From Bin87 sp965220095 (lineage in GTDB: Bacteria; Chloroflexota; Dehalococcoidia; Lucifugimonadales; UBA3495), in NCBI GenBank assembly GCA_965220095.1, contig OZ244805.1:3162001-3226000 (forward strand): a stretch of DNA of 64,000 nt, in the 5' to 3' direction. Below, piece by piece: positions 8,316 to 15,976 of the stretch (its first letter is position 1; each line of letters begins with the position of its first letter). The translations under genes were made by a program, and so were the position numbers. Under the pieces are notes generated by a model. It was not told the origin of the DNA. It did no database searches and saw only the letters and a program-made list of their open reading frames with translations.

Positions 8316-9917
8316 ATGTTCTTTGATTCCCGTCGTTCTACCGTTCACGCCACCCACGGAATGGTTGCCACCAGCCAACCACTGGCCGCGATGACCGGCC
8401 TGCGTATCCTGATGGCCGGCGGCAATGCGGTGGATGCTGCGGTGGCCACGGCCGCCACGCTGAACGTGGTCGAACCCATGTCCACCGGCGTCGGCGGGGA
8501 CCTGTTCGCGTTGATCCGGAAGGCCGCCAACCAGGAAGTGGTGGCGCTCAACGGCAGCGGTCGCACCCCGGCGGCGGCCAGCATCGCCGACCTGCGCGCC
8601 AAAGGACACAACCGGATGCCGGCTTTCGGCGCACTATCCATCTCCGTCCCCGGCACGGTTCACGGCTGGGAGGTTTTGCTGGCCGAGCAGGGCACCATGA
8701 GTCTGGCCCAGGTTCTTGAACCGGCAATCGAATACGCTGAGCAGGGGTTCCCAGTTAGCGACATCATCAGCTTCCAATGGCGGCAAACGGAGGGAAAACT
8801 GGCCGCGTTGCCGTCCGGTCATGAGTTGCTGCAGAACGGGCGTGCGCCAAGAGAAGGTGAGTTAATGCGGATGCCCACGCTGGCGAAAACCCTGCGCACG
8901 GTTGCAGAAGGGGGCAGCGAGGCGTTTTACACGGGCCCAATCGCGTCGGCGATGGCCGGTTTCATTCAGGAACAGGGCGGATGGCTATCGGAAGACGATC
9001 TCGCCCAACACCGTTCGGACTGGGACGAACCCATCAAGACCGATTATCGTGGCGTAACGTGCTGGGAGTGTCCGCCCAACGGTCAGGGCATCATCGCCCT
9101 GGAAGCCCTGAATATCACCGAGGGGTTCGACATCGCCGGAATGGGGCCGCAAAGCGCCGACCGGTATCACCACCTGGCTGAAGCCACCCGGTTGGGATTC
9201 GCCGATGCCTTCGAGTTTCTGGCTGATCCGAGGAGCGTGGAGGTTCCGACCAGTATTTGGGCTTCCAAGGAGTATGCCGACCAGCGGCGCGAACTGATTG
9301 ACCCTCAACGGGCGATGAAAACCGCACCCTACGGCAAGATGGTTCCCGGCAGCGACACCGTTTACATCAGCGTGATAGATGAGGCCGGCAACGCCTGTTC
9401 GCTAATCAACAGCGTCTTCGCCAATTTCGGATCGGGCCTGGTGGTGCCGGGCACCGGCATCGTGATGCACAACCGGGCGGCGCTTTTCCAGTTGGACCCG
9501 GAGCATCCCAATGCCCTGGCGGGACGCAAACGGCCCTTCCACACCATCATCCCGGCAATGGCCACCCGCGATGGCGAATTGTGGCTGAGTTACGGCGTGA
9601 TGGGTGGATTTATGCAGCCCCAGGGGCATTTGCAGGTCATCAGCAACATGGTCGATTTCGGTATGGATTCGCAGACTGCGCTGGATGCCTTGCGGTTCCA
9701 GGTTGCCGGCGATGAACTGTGGCTGGAAGGCGACGTTGACAACGCAGTGGCCGCCGAGCTGTATCGCCGAGGGCACCGGGTTAACGTGATGCACGGCCCG
9801 CAACGGGGCGGCGCCGGTGGAATGGGCGGCGGCCAGATAATCAGCCGCGACCCGGACTCGGGCGTCCTCAGTGGAGGCAGCGAGCCCCGGAAGGACGGCG
9901 CCGCGGTAGGCTGGTAA
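8316..9917 (+). CDS. Gamma-glutamyltransferase family protein
   Basis: 533-aa Ntn-hydrolase proenzyme of the gamma-glutamyltranspeptidase superfamily. 'MVATSQPLAAMTGLRILMAGGNAVDAAVA' and 'TGVGGDLFALI' mark the large subunit. The autoprocessing point is before Thr348 in 'GSDTVYISVIDEAGN', where Thr becomes the N-terminal nucleophile of the small subunit. No signal peptide is evident, so it is probably cytoplasmic and may act on a compound other than glutathione. The start at 8316 is chosen because it has GGAG upstream and begins the family homology; an in-frame upstream extension to 8121 is low-complexity and unlikely. Confidence 0.88.
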   Translation: MFFDSRRSTVHATHGMVATSQPLAAMTGLRILMAGGNAVDAAVATAATLNVVEPMSTGVGGDLFALIRKAANQEVVALNGSGRTPAAASIADLRAKGHNRMPAFGALSISVPGTVHGWEVLLAEQGTMSLAQVLEPAIEYAEQGFPVSDIISFQWRQTEGKLAALPSGHELLQNGRAPREGELMRMPTLAKTLRTVAEGGSEAFYTGPIASAMAGFIQEQGGWLSEDDLAQHRSDWDEPIKTDYRGVTCWECPPNGQGIIALEALNITEGFDIAGMGPQSADRYHHLAEATRLGFADAFEFLADPRSVEVPTSIWASKEYADQRRELIDPQRAMKTAPYGKMVPGSDTVYISVIDEAGNACSLINSVFANFGSGLVVPGTGIVMHNRAALFQLDPEHPNALAGRKRPFHTIIPAMATRDGELWLSYGVMGGFMQPQGHLQVISNMVDFGMDSQTALDALRFQVAGDELWLEGDVDNAVAAELYRRGHRVNVMHGPQRGGAGGMGGGQIISRDPDSGVLSGGSEPRKDGAAVGW

Positions 9918-9986
9918 ACCTGCCGGTTTGAGGTTGTTCAAACGCGTCGCAAATGGACGCGTTGCCAAAGTTTGTTGACCGACCGG

Positions 9987-10379
9987 CTAACGGGACAGCC
10001 ATTGCCGAAACCGTTGCCAGCCCGTTTGCGGTGGCTGTTCAACCGAGCGTCCACGCCATGCCGCGTTCGCCGGAGTGGTTAACCGTTGCAGGAACATCCA
10101 TACGACGGCCACCACAACGACGGCCAACCCCGCCACCGACAGCCATACCAGCCGAGTCAAGGCGAGGCCGATTATCGCCAGCACCACCCCGATGACCGAC
10201 AACTTGGCCGGGGAAATCAGACGTTTGCGCGCCGGTGGCTTCGGAGCGAATGGTGATGGCTCGTCGTCCACGGGTATCACGGAACGAGGCGTGGCCGGTT
10301 CCTCGGCATTGCTCCCTGGAGGTTGAGCATCCAGATTCCTGAGGATTTGCTCTATTTCGTCTTCGTAACGGTCTTTCAT
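9987..10379 (-). CDS. Small two-helix membrane protein, unrecognised
   Basis: 130-aa protein starting at the ATG at 10379, which has GGGAGGTG upstream (a longer in-frame extension to 10532 lacks a ribosome site). Layout: acidic N-terminus 'MKDRYEDEIEQILRNLD', Pro-rich linker, basic stretch 'PPARKRLISPAK', two hydrophobic helices (about residues 62-80 and 82-100) and a basic tail. This resembles short cell-envelope proteins common in Actinobacteria and Chloroflexota with a cytoplasmic acidic head. No function can be assigned. Confidence 0.65.
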   Translation of the reverse strand: MKDRYEDEIEQILRNLDAQPPGSNAEEPATPRSVIPVDDEPSPFAPKPPARKRLISPAKLSVIGVVLAIIGLALTRLVWLSVAGLAVVVVAVVWMFLQRLTTPANAAWRGRSVEQPPQTGWQRFRQWLSR

Positions 10380-11109
10380 CGTCACACCTCCCGGTTCTGG
10401 CAATGTCATGTTGAGCGAGCTTTGGTCGGAGTGAGTTTTGGATGGCTGACGTTTTGACAGATTATAACCCGGTAGCGTCCGCAGCGTAACTACCAACCAT
10501 TGTTTGCCGCAAACCTGCCGGAATATGGGCACCGCCGGCGGTGCTGCGCCAAATCATGCGACTCAGCCCGTTTCGTTGCCGCGCTGTGCCACCGCAATTG
10601 GTGGCGAAAGCCCAGCCGAGAGGCACAAATCTGACGCCCACCCATTGTTTCAGACCGGCTGCCCGGGGTAATGGCGCCAACGTGCCCATGTTGCGACCCC
10701 GACGAAACAACCGGTACCCATGGGGGATGTATTGCCGGCGGCGTGCGAACGCTCCGCCACACTCGCAACAACGCGTTGGACTGGGTACGTGTGTGGGGCC
10801 GAAGTCTATCGATTGCCGATGCCTCCGCAGTGGGCCAGCGTTTGCCGATTACCAACGCCTCCGTCGTTCCGGCGTGGGCTGGACCCAGCAATCTGCGCGT
10901 TGGGGCGAGATTCACCTGGCAACGACATCTGGACTGGCTTTCGGGGATGACAGGGTGCTGCGCCCGGATGCGGACATTCGCCGGTGAGATGTTGGTGCGG
11001 TTGGGGACGAAATTGCGACGTTGCTGCGCTCTTCGCAACGACGCGTTGGACTGGGTAGCGGTAGCGCATATTGGGGAATAATCGAAAAGCCCTGTTGAGC
11101 AGCACAAAT
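10380..11109. other. Long non-coding stretch with degenerate repeat remnants
   Basis: About 730 bp without a believable gene. It contains two related segments, 'CGCAACAACGCGTTGGACTG' near 10766 and 'CGCAACGACGCGTTGGACTG' near 11035, each ending GGTA. Pieces such as 'TTGCGACGTTGCTGCGCTC' resemble half-sites of palindromic elements. Open frames across it are low-complexity and repeat-derived. It leads directly into the intact palindromic element at 11110 and marks the left flank of the accessory island. Confidence 0.55.
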
Positions 11110-11257
11110 CTCACGCGTACCCACTTTAATCTGTCATTGCGAGGAGCATAGCGACGTGGCAATCTCGATGCGGTTGAACCCACGTCGGCGAACCGCCGTT
11201 GCTACGGCGACGAGATTGCCACGCTACGCTCGCAATGACAAAGTGGGTACGCATGAG
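11110..11257. repeat. MITE-like palindromic repeat, copy 2
   Basis: 148-bp element with terminal arms reading CTCACGCGTACCCACTTT on the left and the complement (one mismatch) on the right. The interior holds the 'GACGTGGCAATCTCG' arms and a loop shared with copy 1 at 2390-2527. It has no coding capacity. It sits about 215 bp before the unknown gene that opens the defence-like island. Confidence 0.85.
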
Positions 11258-11471
11258 CGAGGAAATTTCGCTACTCCAGATTCTCCTAATCTCCTGCGGA
11301 ATGCGCCGACGGAAGTGACGATATTCGTTTTTCCGAAATTGAGGCATTCCCACAGATCTACCCGAAGTTGGTCTGGCCGGCTCGTCTTGTCATGCTGTAC
11401 ATTGCATCACCCTCTCAGGCCGTGCGCAAAACTTCGCCGGGACTGAAATTTGGAAAAGGACTGGTCATGAC

Positions 11472-12533
11472 ATGATCAATGGACCCTTTGGGGTTGGGTT
11501 TACCCGCCTTTCAAACTGGGAACGCGATGCTTTGATCGATGCCGCAGGGCAGGACGTTGATGCTTTCCCTAATCCAGGAGTAGCTGGCGAACTGTACGGA
11601 GAAGTCTGCAGCTTTCTGGATGCTCACGAAGAAGACCCCATTTCAGGAAACCCGGCGTTTGTTGCGCGGTCCAGAAACCGAGCGTTTGGGATCCTAGCAA
11701 CCATTCGTGGTTACCTACGAATGTTGTCCATCTTGGAGGAAGAAAACTCGCTAGCTTTTTGCAACCAGCGTTGGGACGACAGCGACCTCGGTGATGCGAG
11801 GATGGAACCAGTCTTCGAAGCCGTCGCACGTGGTGAGATCAGTTCAGATCGGATGGCCACGTTGTTGTTCAACGGAGGAGTCCAAGTGCCAGTGGAGTTA
11901 CGGCCGCGGCGTTTTGCCACAGTCTTTGGGGGACTACCGCTGCTCAGTAATCGACCTTCGGTCGAAGGCGGAGGGTACCAAAACGACCTTCCGAGGGATC
12001 TTGCGGAGGCGGTCAACCGCACGCAGTTAGTCGAATTGGCCGAGCATCTGCTGACCGAACGTCAACTGAACCCAGACATCTTTGATGATCGAAATGTCCT
12101 ACGCGAGGCACCAGGTGACACGTTAGGAGCCGTTGATCGAGCCTGCACGGCGTGGCAGGCTTTGAATCCTGACGTGGCTGATCCTGTTTTTCACTTGGTG
12201 ATCTCCGACATAGAGACGTGGGGCAATTACCACGGCGTTTTCCCAGCTGGGAATCCGACGGCGGGAATTGGACAACGCTCAATCCATTGGTGTCCAGAGG
12301 TAGCGGATCGTTTTGACGGCCCAGGAAGCGTCTGGTTCTTGGTTGCGGAGCCTAGGGATGGACGCGCTGCGTTTGACCTTACTCGCTTTACCGATGTGAA
12401 TGACGGCTTCCATTACACTCCCACTTTGGGTGTCAGGCCCACGGGTGATGGCCGTTTCGATATTGGTTTGGATCTACGTCTTCGGATTGATGTTCTCGAG
12501 CCAAGTTGGATATTGGCAGTAGTCGTTGCGTGA
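11472..12533 (+). CDS. Unrecognised 353-aa protein at the edge of the defence-like island
   Basis: Complete frame from an ATG with GGA-containing sequence upstream. No family was recognised. It seems soluble and globular with no signal peptide or membrane segment. The N-terminal half is helical and acidic (for example 'ILEEENSLAFCNQRWDDSDLGDARMEPVFEAVARGEISSDRM'). The C-terminal half appears beta-rich: 'FHLVISDIETWGNYHG', 'FHYTPTLGVRPTGDGRFDIG', ending 'SWILAVVVA'. Base composition is visibly less GC-rich than the metabolic genes around it, in keeping with transfer. It converges on the DUF5131 gene with a 52-bp gap. It could be a nuclease, an effector or an unrelated cargo gene. Confidence 0.7.
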   Translation: MINGPFGVGFTRLSNWERDALIDAAGQDVDAFPNPGVAGELYGEVCSFLDAHEEDPISGNPAFVARSRNRAFGILATIRGYLRMLSILEEENSLAFCNQRWDDSDLGDARMEPVFEAVARGEISSDRMATLLFNGGVQVPVELRPRRFATVFGGLPLLSNRPSVEGGGYQNDLPRDLAEAVNRTQLVELAEHLLTERQLNPDIFDDRNVLREAPGDTLGAVDRACTAWQALNPDVADPVFHLVISDIETWGNYHGVFPAGNPTAGIGQRSIHWCPEVADRFDGPGSVWFLVAEPRDGRAAFDLTRFTDVNDGFHYTPTLGVRPTGDGRFDIGLDLRLRIDVLEPSWILAVVVA

Positions 12534-12585
12534 CTCGGGCCGTCCCACGAGGTGCGTAACGAGGTTTTTCAACACGCGTGACCAA

Positions 12586-13344
12586 TCAGCACATGGGCGT
12601 CTTGTCGGAACCCGACAGCGTTGACCGCAAGGGTTTGGCTCGGGGGAAATCGTCCCACGTTCGGTCGTCCAACATCCGTCCCGAGCGCTTTTTGTTGGTT
12701 CCGCCCCATTGCTTGAAGAAGAAACGCACTCCTGCTTCGTCGCATTGGTCGCGGATGCTCCGCACCCATTCCTCTTCAATTTTCCTCGCTCCTGGTCCTG
12801 ATTCGCCACCGGCAATCACCCAGTCGATTTCTTCCAAGCTAATGTGTGGGATGGCTTCTATCAGTGGTTCCAACGACAGGAACCGCGTCTGCGCTGGGAT
12901 GTGGCGAAGCGTGTCCACACGGTACAAGTAATCTGGGTTTTCGACCGAGACACCCATCCAAAGGTTTGTCGGCCACGGAAGGTCGTCTGCCATCTCCAGC
13001 GCTCGTTCGGGGCGCTTGGTGAGCAGTTGGAATGTGTGGTGTCCAGCAACCGAGATGGTTGAGAACACTGCCTGAATGAAGGACTGCGGTACCTCATCGT
13101 GGAACAGGTCGCTCATCGAGTTCACGAAAATCTTCTTGGGTTTCGCCCATCTCAATGGAAGCTCCACGAGGTCATGATGCAGGGTGACTTCAAAGCCGTG
13201 GGCGTAGCGGGGGTTGCCCATGGCCTTGAGGCGTGGTGCCAATCGAGCAGCGTAGCAATTTTTACATCCCGGGCTGATCTTTTGGCAACCGGTGACCGGA
13301 TTCCATGTGGAGTCTGTCCATTCTATGCTGGTTTGCTCGCTCAT
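12586..13344 (-). CDS. DUF5131 / phage Gp37-Gp68 family three-Cys-motif protein
   Basis: 252-aa protein with the family N-terminus 'SIEWTDSTWNPVTGC' and the three-cysteine motif Cys20-x6-Cys27-x2-Cys30 ('GCQKISPGCKNCYA'), thought to bind an iron-sulfur cluster in a radical-SAM-like barrel. Other signatures are 'KKIFVNSMSDLFHDEVP', 'FQLLTKRPERA', 'LWMGVSVEN', 'RFLSLEPLIEAIP', 'DWVIAGGESGPGAR' and 'FFFKQWGG'. The start at 13344 has GGAGGTG six bases upstream; the frame continues upstream but would overlap the divergent partner. Family members are found in phages and islands beside TcmP proteins, as here. The biochemical role is unknown. Confidence 0.9.
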   Translation of the reverse strand: MSEQTSIEWTDSTWNPVTGCQKISPGCKNCYAARLAPRLKAMGNPRYAHGFEVTLHHDLVELPLRWAKPKKIFVNSMSDLFHDEVPQSFIQAVFSTISVAGHHTFQLLTKRPERALEMADDLPWPTNLWMGVSVENPDYLYRVDTLRHIPAQTRFLSLEPLIEAIPHISLEEIDWVIAGGESGPGARKIEEEWVRSIRDQCDEAGVRFFFKQWGGTNKKRSGRMLDDRTWDDFPRAKPLRSTLSGSDKTPMC

Positions 13345-13511
13345 TTTCGGCACCTCCGCACGCTCGATTATACCCACGCACGGGAGCCATCCGCCGTTGT
13401 TCCTGTCATCAGTCTCCAAGAGACATCCCCGCTGTGTTTTCGCATGGTTGCGCTGCGTCAGGCATTTTTCTATGATGCGATCCGTCCATTTGAATCGTTG
13501 CGGGGTGTTCC

Positions 13512-14606
13512 GTGGGGTCAGAAGTACTCTGGGATCTGCCAGACCACACAGTGGGCAAGCATGAAGTGCTTGTAGCTTACCTAAAGGCTTGGATTCCCAT
13601 CTTGGGTCAAGGGTTTGGTCGAGCAGTCGTCGTAGACGGCTTTGCCGGCCCTGGCGAGTATCGGGGAGGTGAACTTGGGTCCCCTCTCCTTTCATGGCGA
13701 GTGGCAGGGGAACACCGGCGAGCAGGTAGACTTGAGCACGTCGCGTTAGATTTCCACTTCTTTGATGCCGATGCTAGCGCAGTCGCACACTTGCGTCCAC
13801 TGCTTGTCGGCGAGCATCAGCACCATGGGATGACGTTTTCTGTCCAGCACGCCGTCTGCGCTGATGTCCTACCGGCAATCCTTGATGATTGCCGTGCCAA
13901 TGGCAATCCTGTATTCGTGATGCTCGATCCAAAGGGGCTGAAAGGCGTCTCAATGGATTTGATCAGTGAGATCCTCTCAGTTCCGAGTAGTGAAGTGCTG
14001 TTTTCTTTCATGCACGAGACTGCTGTGCGATTCTCGACAACGCCCCAAGTTGATCCTTACCTGTGTGACCTAGTGGGCGCTGATGTTCAACCGGGCTCTT
14101 CACCTGTTGATTACTGTGATGCTCTCGAAGACCGCTTTCGCTCGCATGGTGCTGAGTATGTTCTGCGATTCGGCCTGTGGCAAGGCGGTCGCCACGTCTA
14201 CACTCTCTTCTTCGGGACTCGGAGCTTACGCGGCTGCGAAGTGATGAAAGACGCGATGTGGAACGTTGCCGAAGACGGGTCGTACCGCTTCAACGGGTTG
14301 TATCGCCAGCAACGGTTGCTACTGGATCAGAGTTTCAAGGGAAACTTCGTAAGGCTTGAACGGGACTTGGTTAACGAATTCGGGTATGACCGCTGGGTTT
14401 CCCTCGACGAACTCGATCACTTCATGAAGGGAGACCGTACGTTGTACCGGAGTGCTCATTTGCGCAACAAGTTCCTGAGGCCGTTACAGAGGCAACGCAG
14501 GCTTGAAGTTCGCCGCCAGGTGCGCCGCGGTCAATTCCCTGCTGGAGAGGGGATAAGTGTCCAGTTCCTTCGTACTCCCTCAGTCACACAGAAGCCACTG
14601 CTGTAA
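13512..14606 (+). CDS. tcmP: Three-Cys-motif partner protein TcmP
   Basis: 364-aa protein matching the TcmP family, which regularly occurs beside DUF5131-type three-Cys proteins. The N-terminus 'HTVGKHEVLVAYLKAWIPIL' is typical. Methyltransferase-like Rossmann motifs are visible: 'VVVDGFAGPGEY' (residues 39-50), 'FHFFDADASAVAHL', and a motif-IV-like 'VMLDPKGLKGVSMDLI'. The C-terminus is basic and helical. The start is a GTG at 13512, divergent from the DUF5131 gene with a 167-bp gap that must hold both promoters. The reaction is unknown; modification of a nucleic acid or base is an inference from the fold-like motifs. Confidence 0.87.
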   Translation: MGSEVLWDLPDHTVGKHEVLVAYLKAWIPILGQGFGRAVVVDGFAGPGEYRGGELGSPLLSWRVAGEHRRAGRLEHVALDFHFFDADASAVAHLRPLLVGEHQHHGMTFSVQHAVCADVLPAILDDCRANGNPVFVMLDPKGLKGVSMDLISEILSVPSSEVLFSFMHETAVRFSTTPQVDPYLCDLVGADVQPGSSPVDYCDALEDRFRSHGAEYVLRFGLWQGGRHVYTLFFGTRSLRGCEVMKDAMWNVAEDGSYRFNGLYRQQRLLLDQSFKGNFVRLERDLVNEFGYDRWVSLDELDHFMKGDRTLYRSAHLRNKFLRPLQRQRRLEVRRQVRRGQFPAGEGISVQFLRTPSVTQKPLL

Positions 14607-14869
14607 TTTGGTCAGCGCATCACCCCTGCCCTTTGGCGCAGGCAATGGTCAGCGTACCACGCCACTGTCCCGTCGTAATACCCGGTTGCTCGCTTGGTCG
14701 GCCGTCGAACCTAGCGAACTTCCCGAGCGGGCACCGACTCGGTGCTTGGGAATCACTGCCGTGGCGAACTTCGTCGGTTGGAAATGTGAACCGTCCCGAG
14801 ACGTTACATTTGGCGGCGGTATGCCAAGGCTCCGAGGCCGTGCCCCACTCCGACGACAGGGCAGACAAT
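14607..14869. other. Gap between converging TcmP and restriction genes
   Basis: 263 bp between the 3' ends of two converging genes. No convincing ORF, terminator hairpin or repeat was seen. Confidence 0.5.
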
Positions 14870-15976
14870 TCAAAGCACCATCAACTCAGAAAGGCGGATA
14901 GGTCGAACGGCACCGCCACCGTGCATTCGCACGATGTTGTCGGGCTCTGACGCGAACCAAGCAAAGGCTGACCAAGCCAGATTCCTCACCGACCGACGGA
15001 AGGCGTTGCGGTCGCGATCCTCAAAGGCTGACACAAAGGTAACGTCGCGCTCGTCGAAACCAGCGTCAGTAGCAATTTGCAACAGTGCAGCCCGGCGCCC
15101 CTCGCCGACAGCCCCAGCCGTGGCTACTACCTCCACAAATATTAGGAGCGTCCGGTCAGGTGCGTCTGCACCGTCGGCCTTCACGTCTACGAGGATCAGA
15201 TCAGGTAGATTGCGATCCGTCTCGATGGAAAGGCCAATTGCCCGGGACAGTTGGTCATCCTGCTCGACCACTTGGTTCCCGCTCTCGCTCAACCAGATCA
15301 GCGCCGGTTGTACCAAGAAACGCGGCACGAATTCCTCGAGCACCGCCTTCGTGATCAGCGAGCTGGGGCCGGGTGCCATGTTACGCACTTCTCCATTCGG
15401 CAACCTTACCGGCACTTGCTCGTCTTGCGAAATCGCCCCCCGGCTAACGATAGCGACTCGTGCGAGGGCTGACGTCGACAGATTCGATCTTCGCCAATCC
15501 TCGATGGCGGCGTCCAATTCAGAACCTTCAAGCTCGGGGTCAAACAAATCGGCGAACTCACGCTCCAGAGCGTACCTGGGCCGAGGCGAAGTGGTAACTA
15601 CTCCCGGCCTCACTGTCACCGCTCCAGCAGGTACCAAGCCCTCCCGCAACGACTCGTCGCGAATCTGCTCCCTCGAGTTGACGTTGTACCATCGGCCGGG
15701 GATGTCGCCTCGGGAAGGGCGCATGGACTCAGCTAGCCATGCCTCGCGGTCGGGGTCGTCTGTCATGGCCGCCTGCTCGTCCGTCATACGACCCACCTGA
15801 TCAGGACGCAACCAGCGGTTGTTGCCTTCAATGGCCCCCACGTACAGCATGGCAAACACTGTCTTGGCGGCTGACTCCCGAGTCACGTAGTCACGGTTGC
15901 TCACACCGTCCGGAAATATCCGCTGCAACCTTTCTTGGACGACGGTGACAGGCAACAGCAATGGCAGTCTGGCCAT
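14870..15976 (-). CDS. BsuBI/PstI-type restriction endonuclease
   Basis: 368-aa type II restriction enzyme. The C-terminal catalytic domain carries 'LPDLILVDVKADG', 'LLIFVEVVATAGAVGEGRRAA', 'VTFVSAFEDRD' and 'NLAWSAFAWFASEPDNIV', the recognisable BsuBI/PstI pattern with acidic residues in DLILVDVK and FVEVV. The N-terminal half looks like the helical DNA-recognition part of that family. The ATG at 15976 shares its A with the TGA of the methyltransferase gene, so restriction follows modification by translational coupling; a GTG nine bases earlier is an alternative start. PstI-family enzymes cut CTGCAG, but this specificity is not proven here. Confidence 0.9.
   Translation of the reverse strand: MARLPLLLPVTVVQERLQRIFPDGVSNRDYVTRESAAKTVFAMLYVGAIEGNNRWLRPDQVGRMTDEQAAMTDDPDREAWLAESMRPSRGDIPGRWYNVNSREQIRDESLREGLVPAGAVTVRPGVVTTSPRPRYALEREFADLFDPELEGSELDAAIEDWRRSNLSTSALARVAIVSRGAISQDEQVPVRLPNGEVRNMAPGPSSLITKAVLEEFVPRFLVQPALIWLSESGNQVVEQDDQLSRAIGLSIETDRNLPDLILVDVKADGADAPDRTLLIFVEVVATAGAVGEGRRAALLQIATDAGFDERDVTFVSAFEDRDRNAFRRSVRNLAWSAFAWFASEPDNIVRMHGGGAVRPIRLSELMVL

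Noticed and set aside
9941..9963. Hairpin AACGCGTC / GACGCGTT between converging genes
   Set aside because: Only 8 bp with no T-run; too weak to call a terminator.
10490..11107. A 205-codon open frame on the minus strand
   Set aside because: It lies wholly in repeat remnants, is rich in Arg/Ala/Pro as random GC-rich frames are, and has no ribosome site or family resemblance.
13345..13695. N-terminal extension of the DUF5131 protein
   Set aside because: It would overlap the start of the divergent tcmP gene; the ATG at 13344 has a strong GGAGGTG site and begins the family homology.
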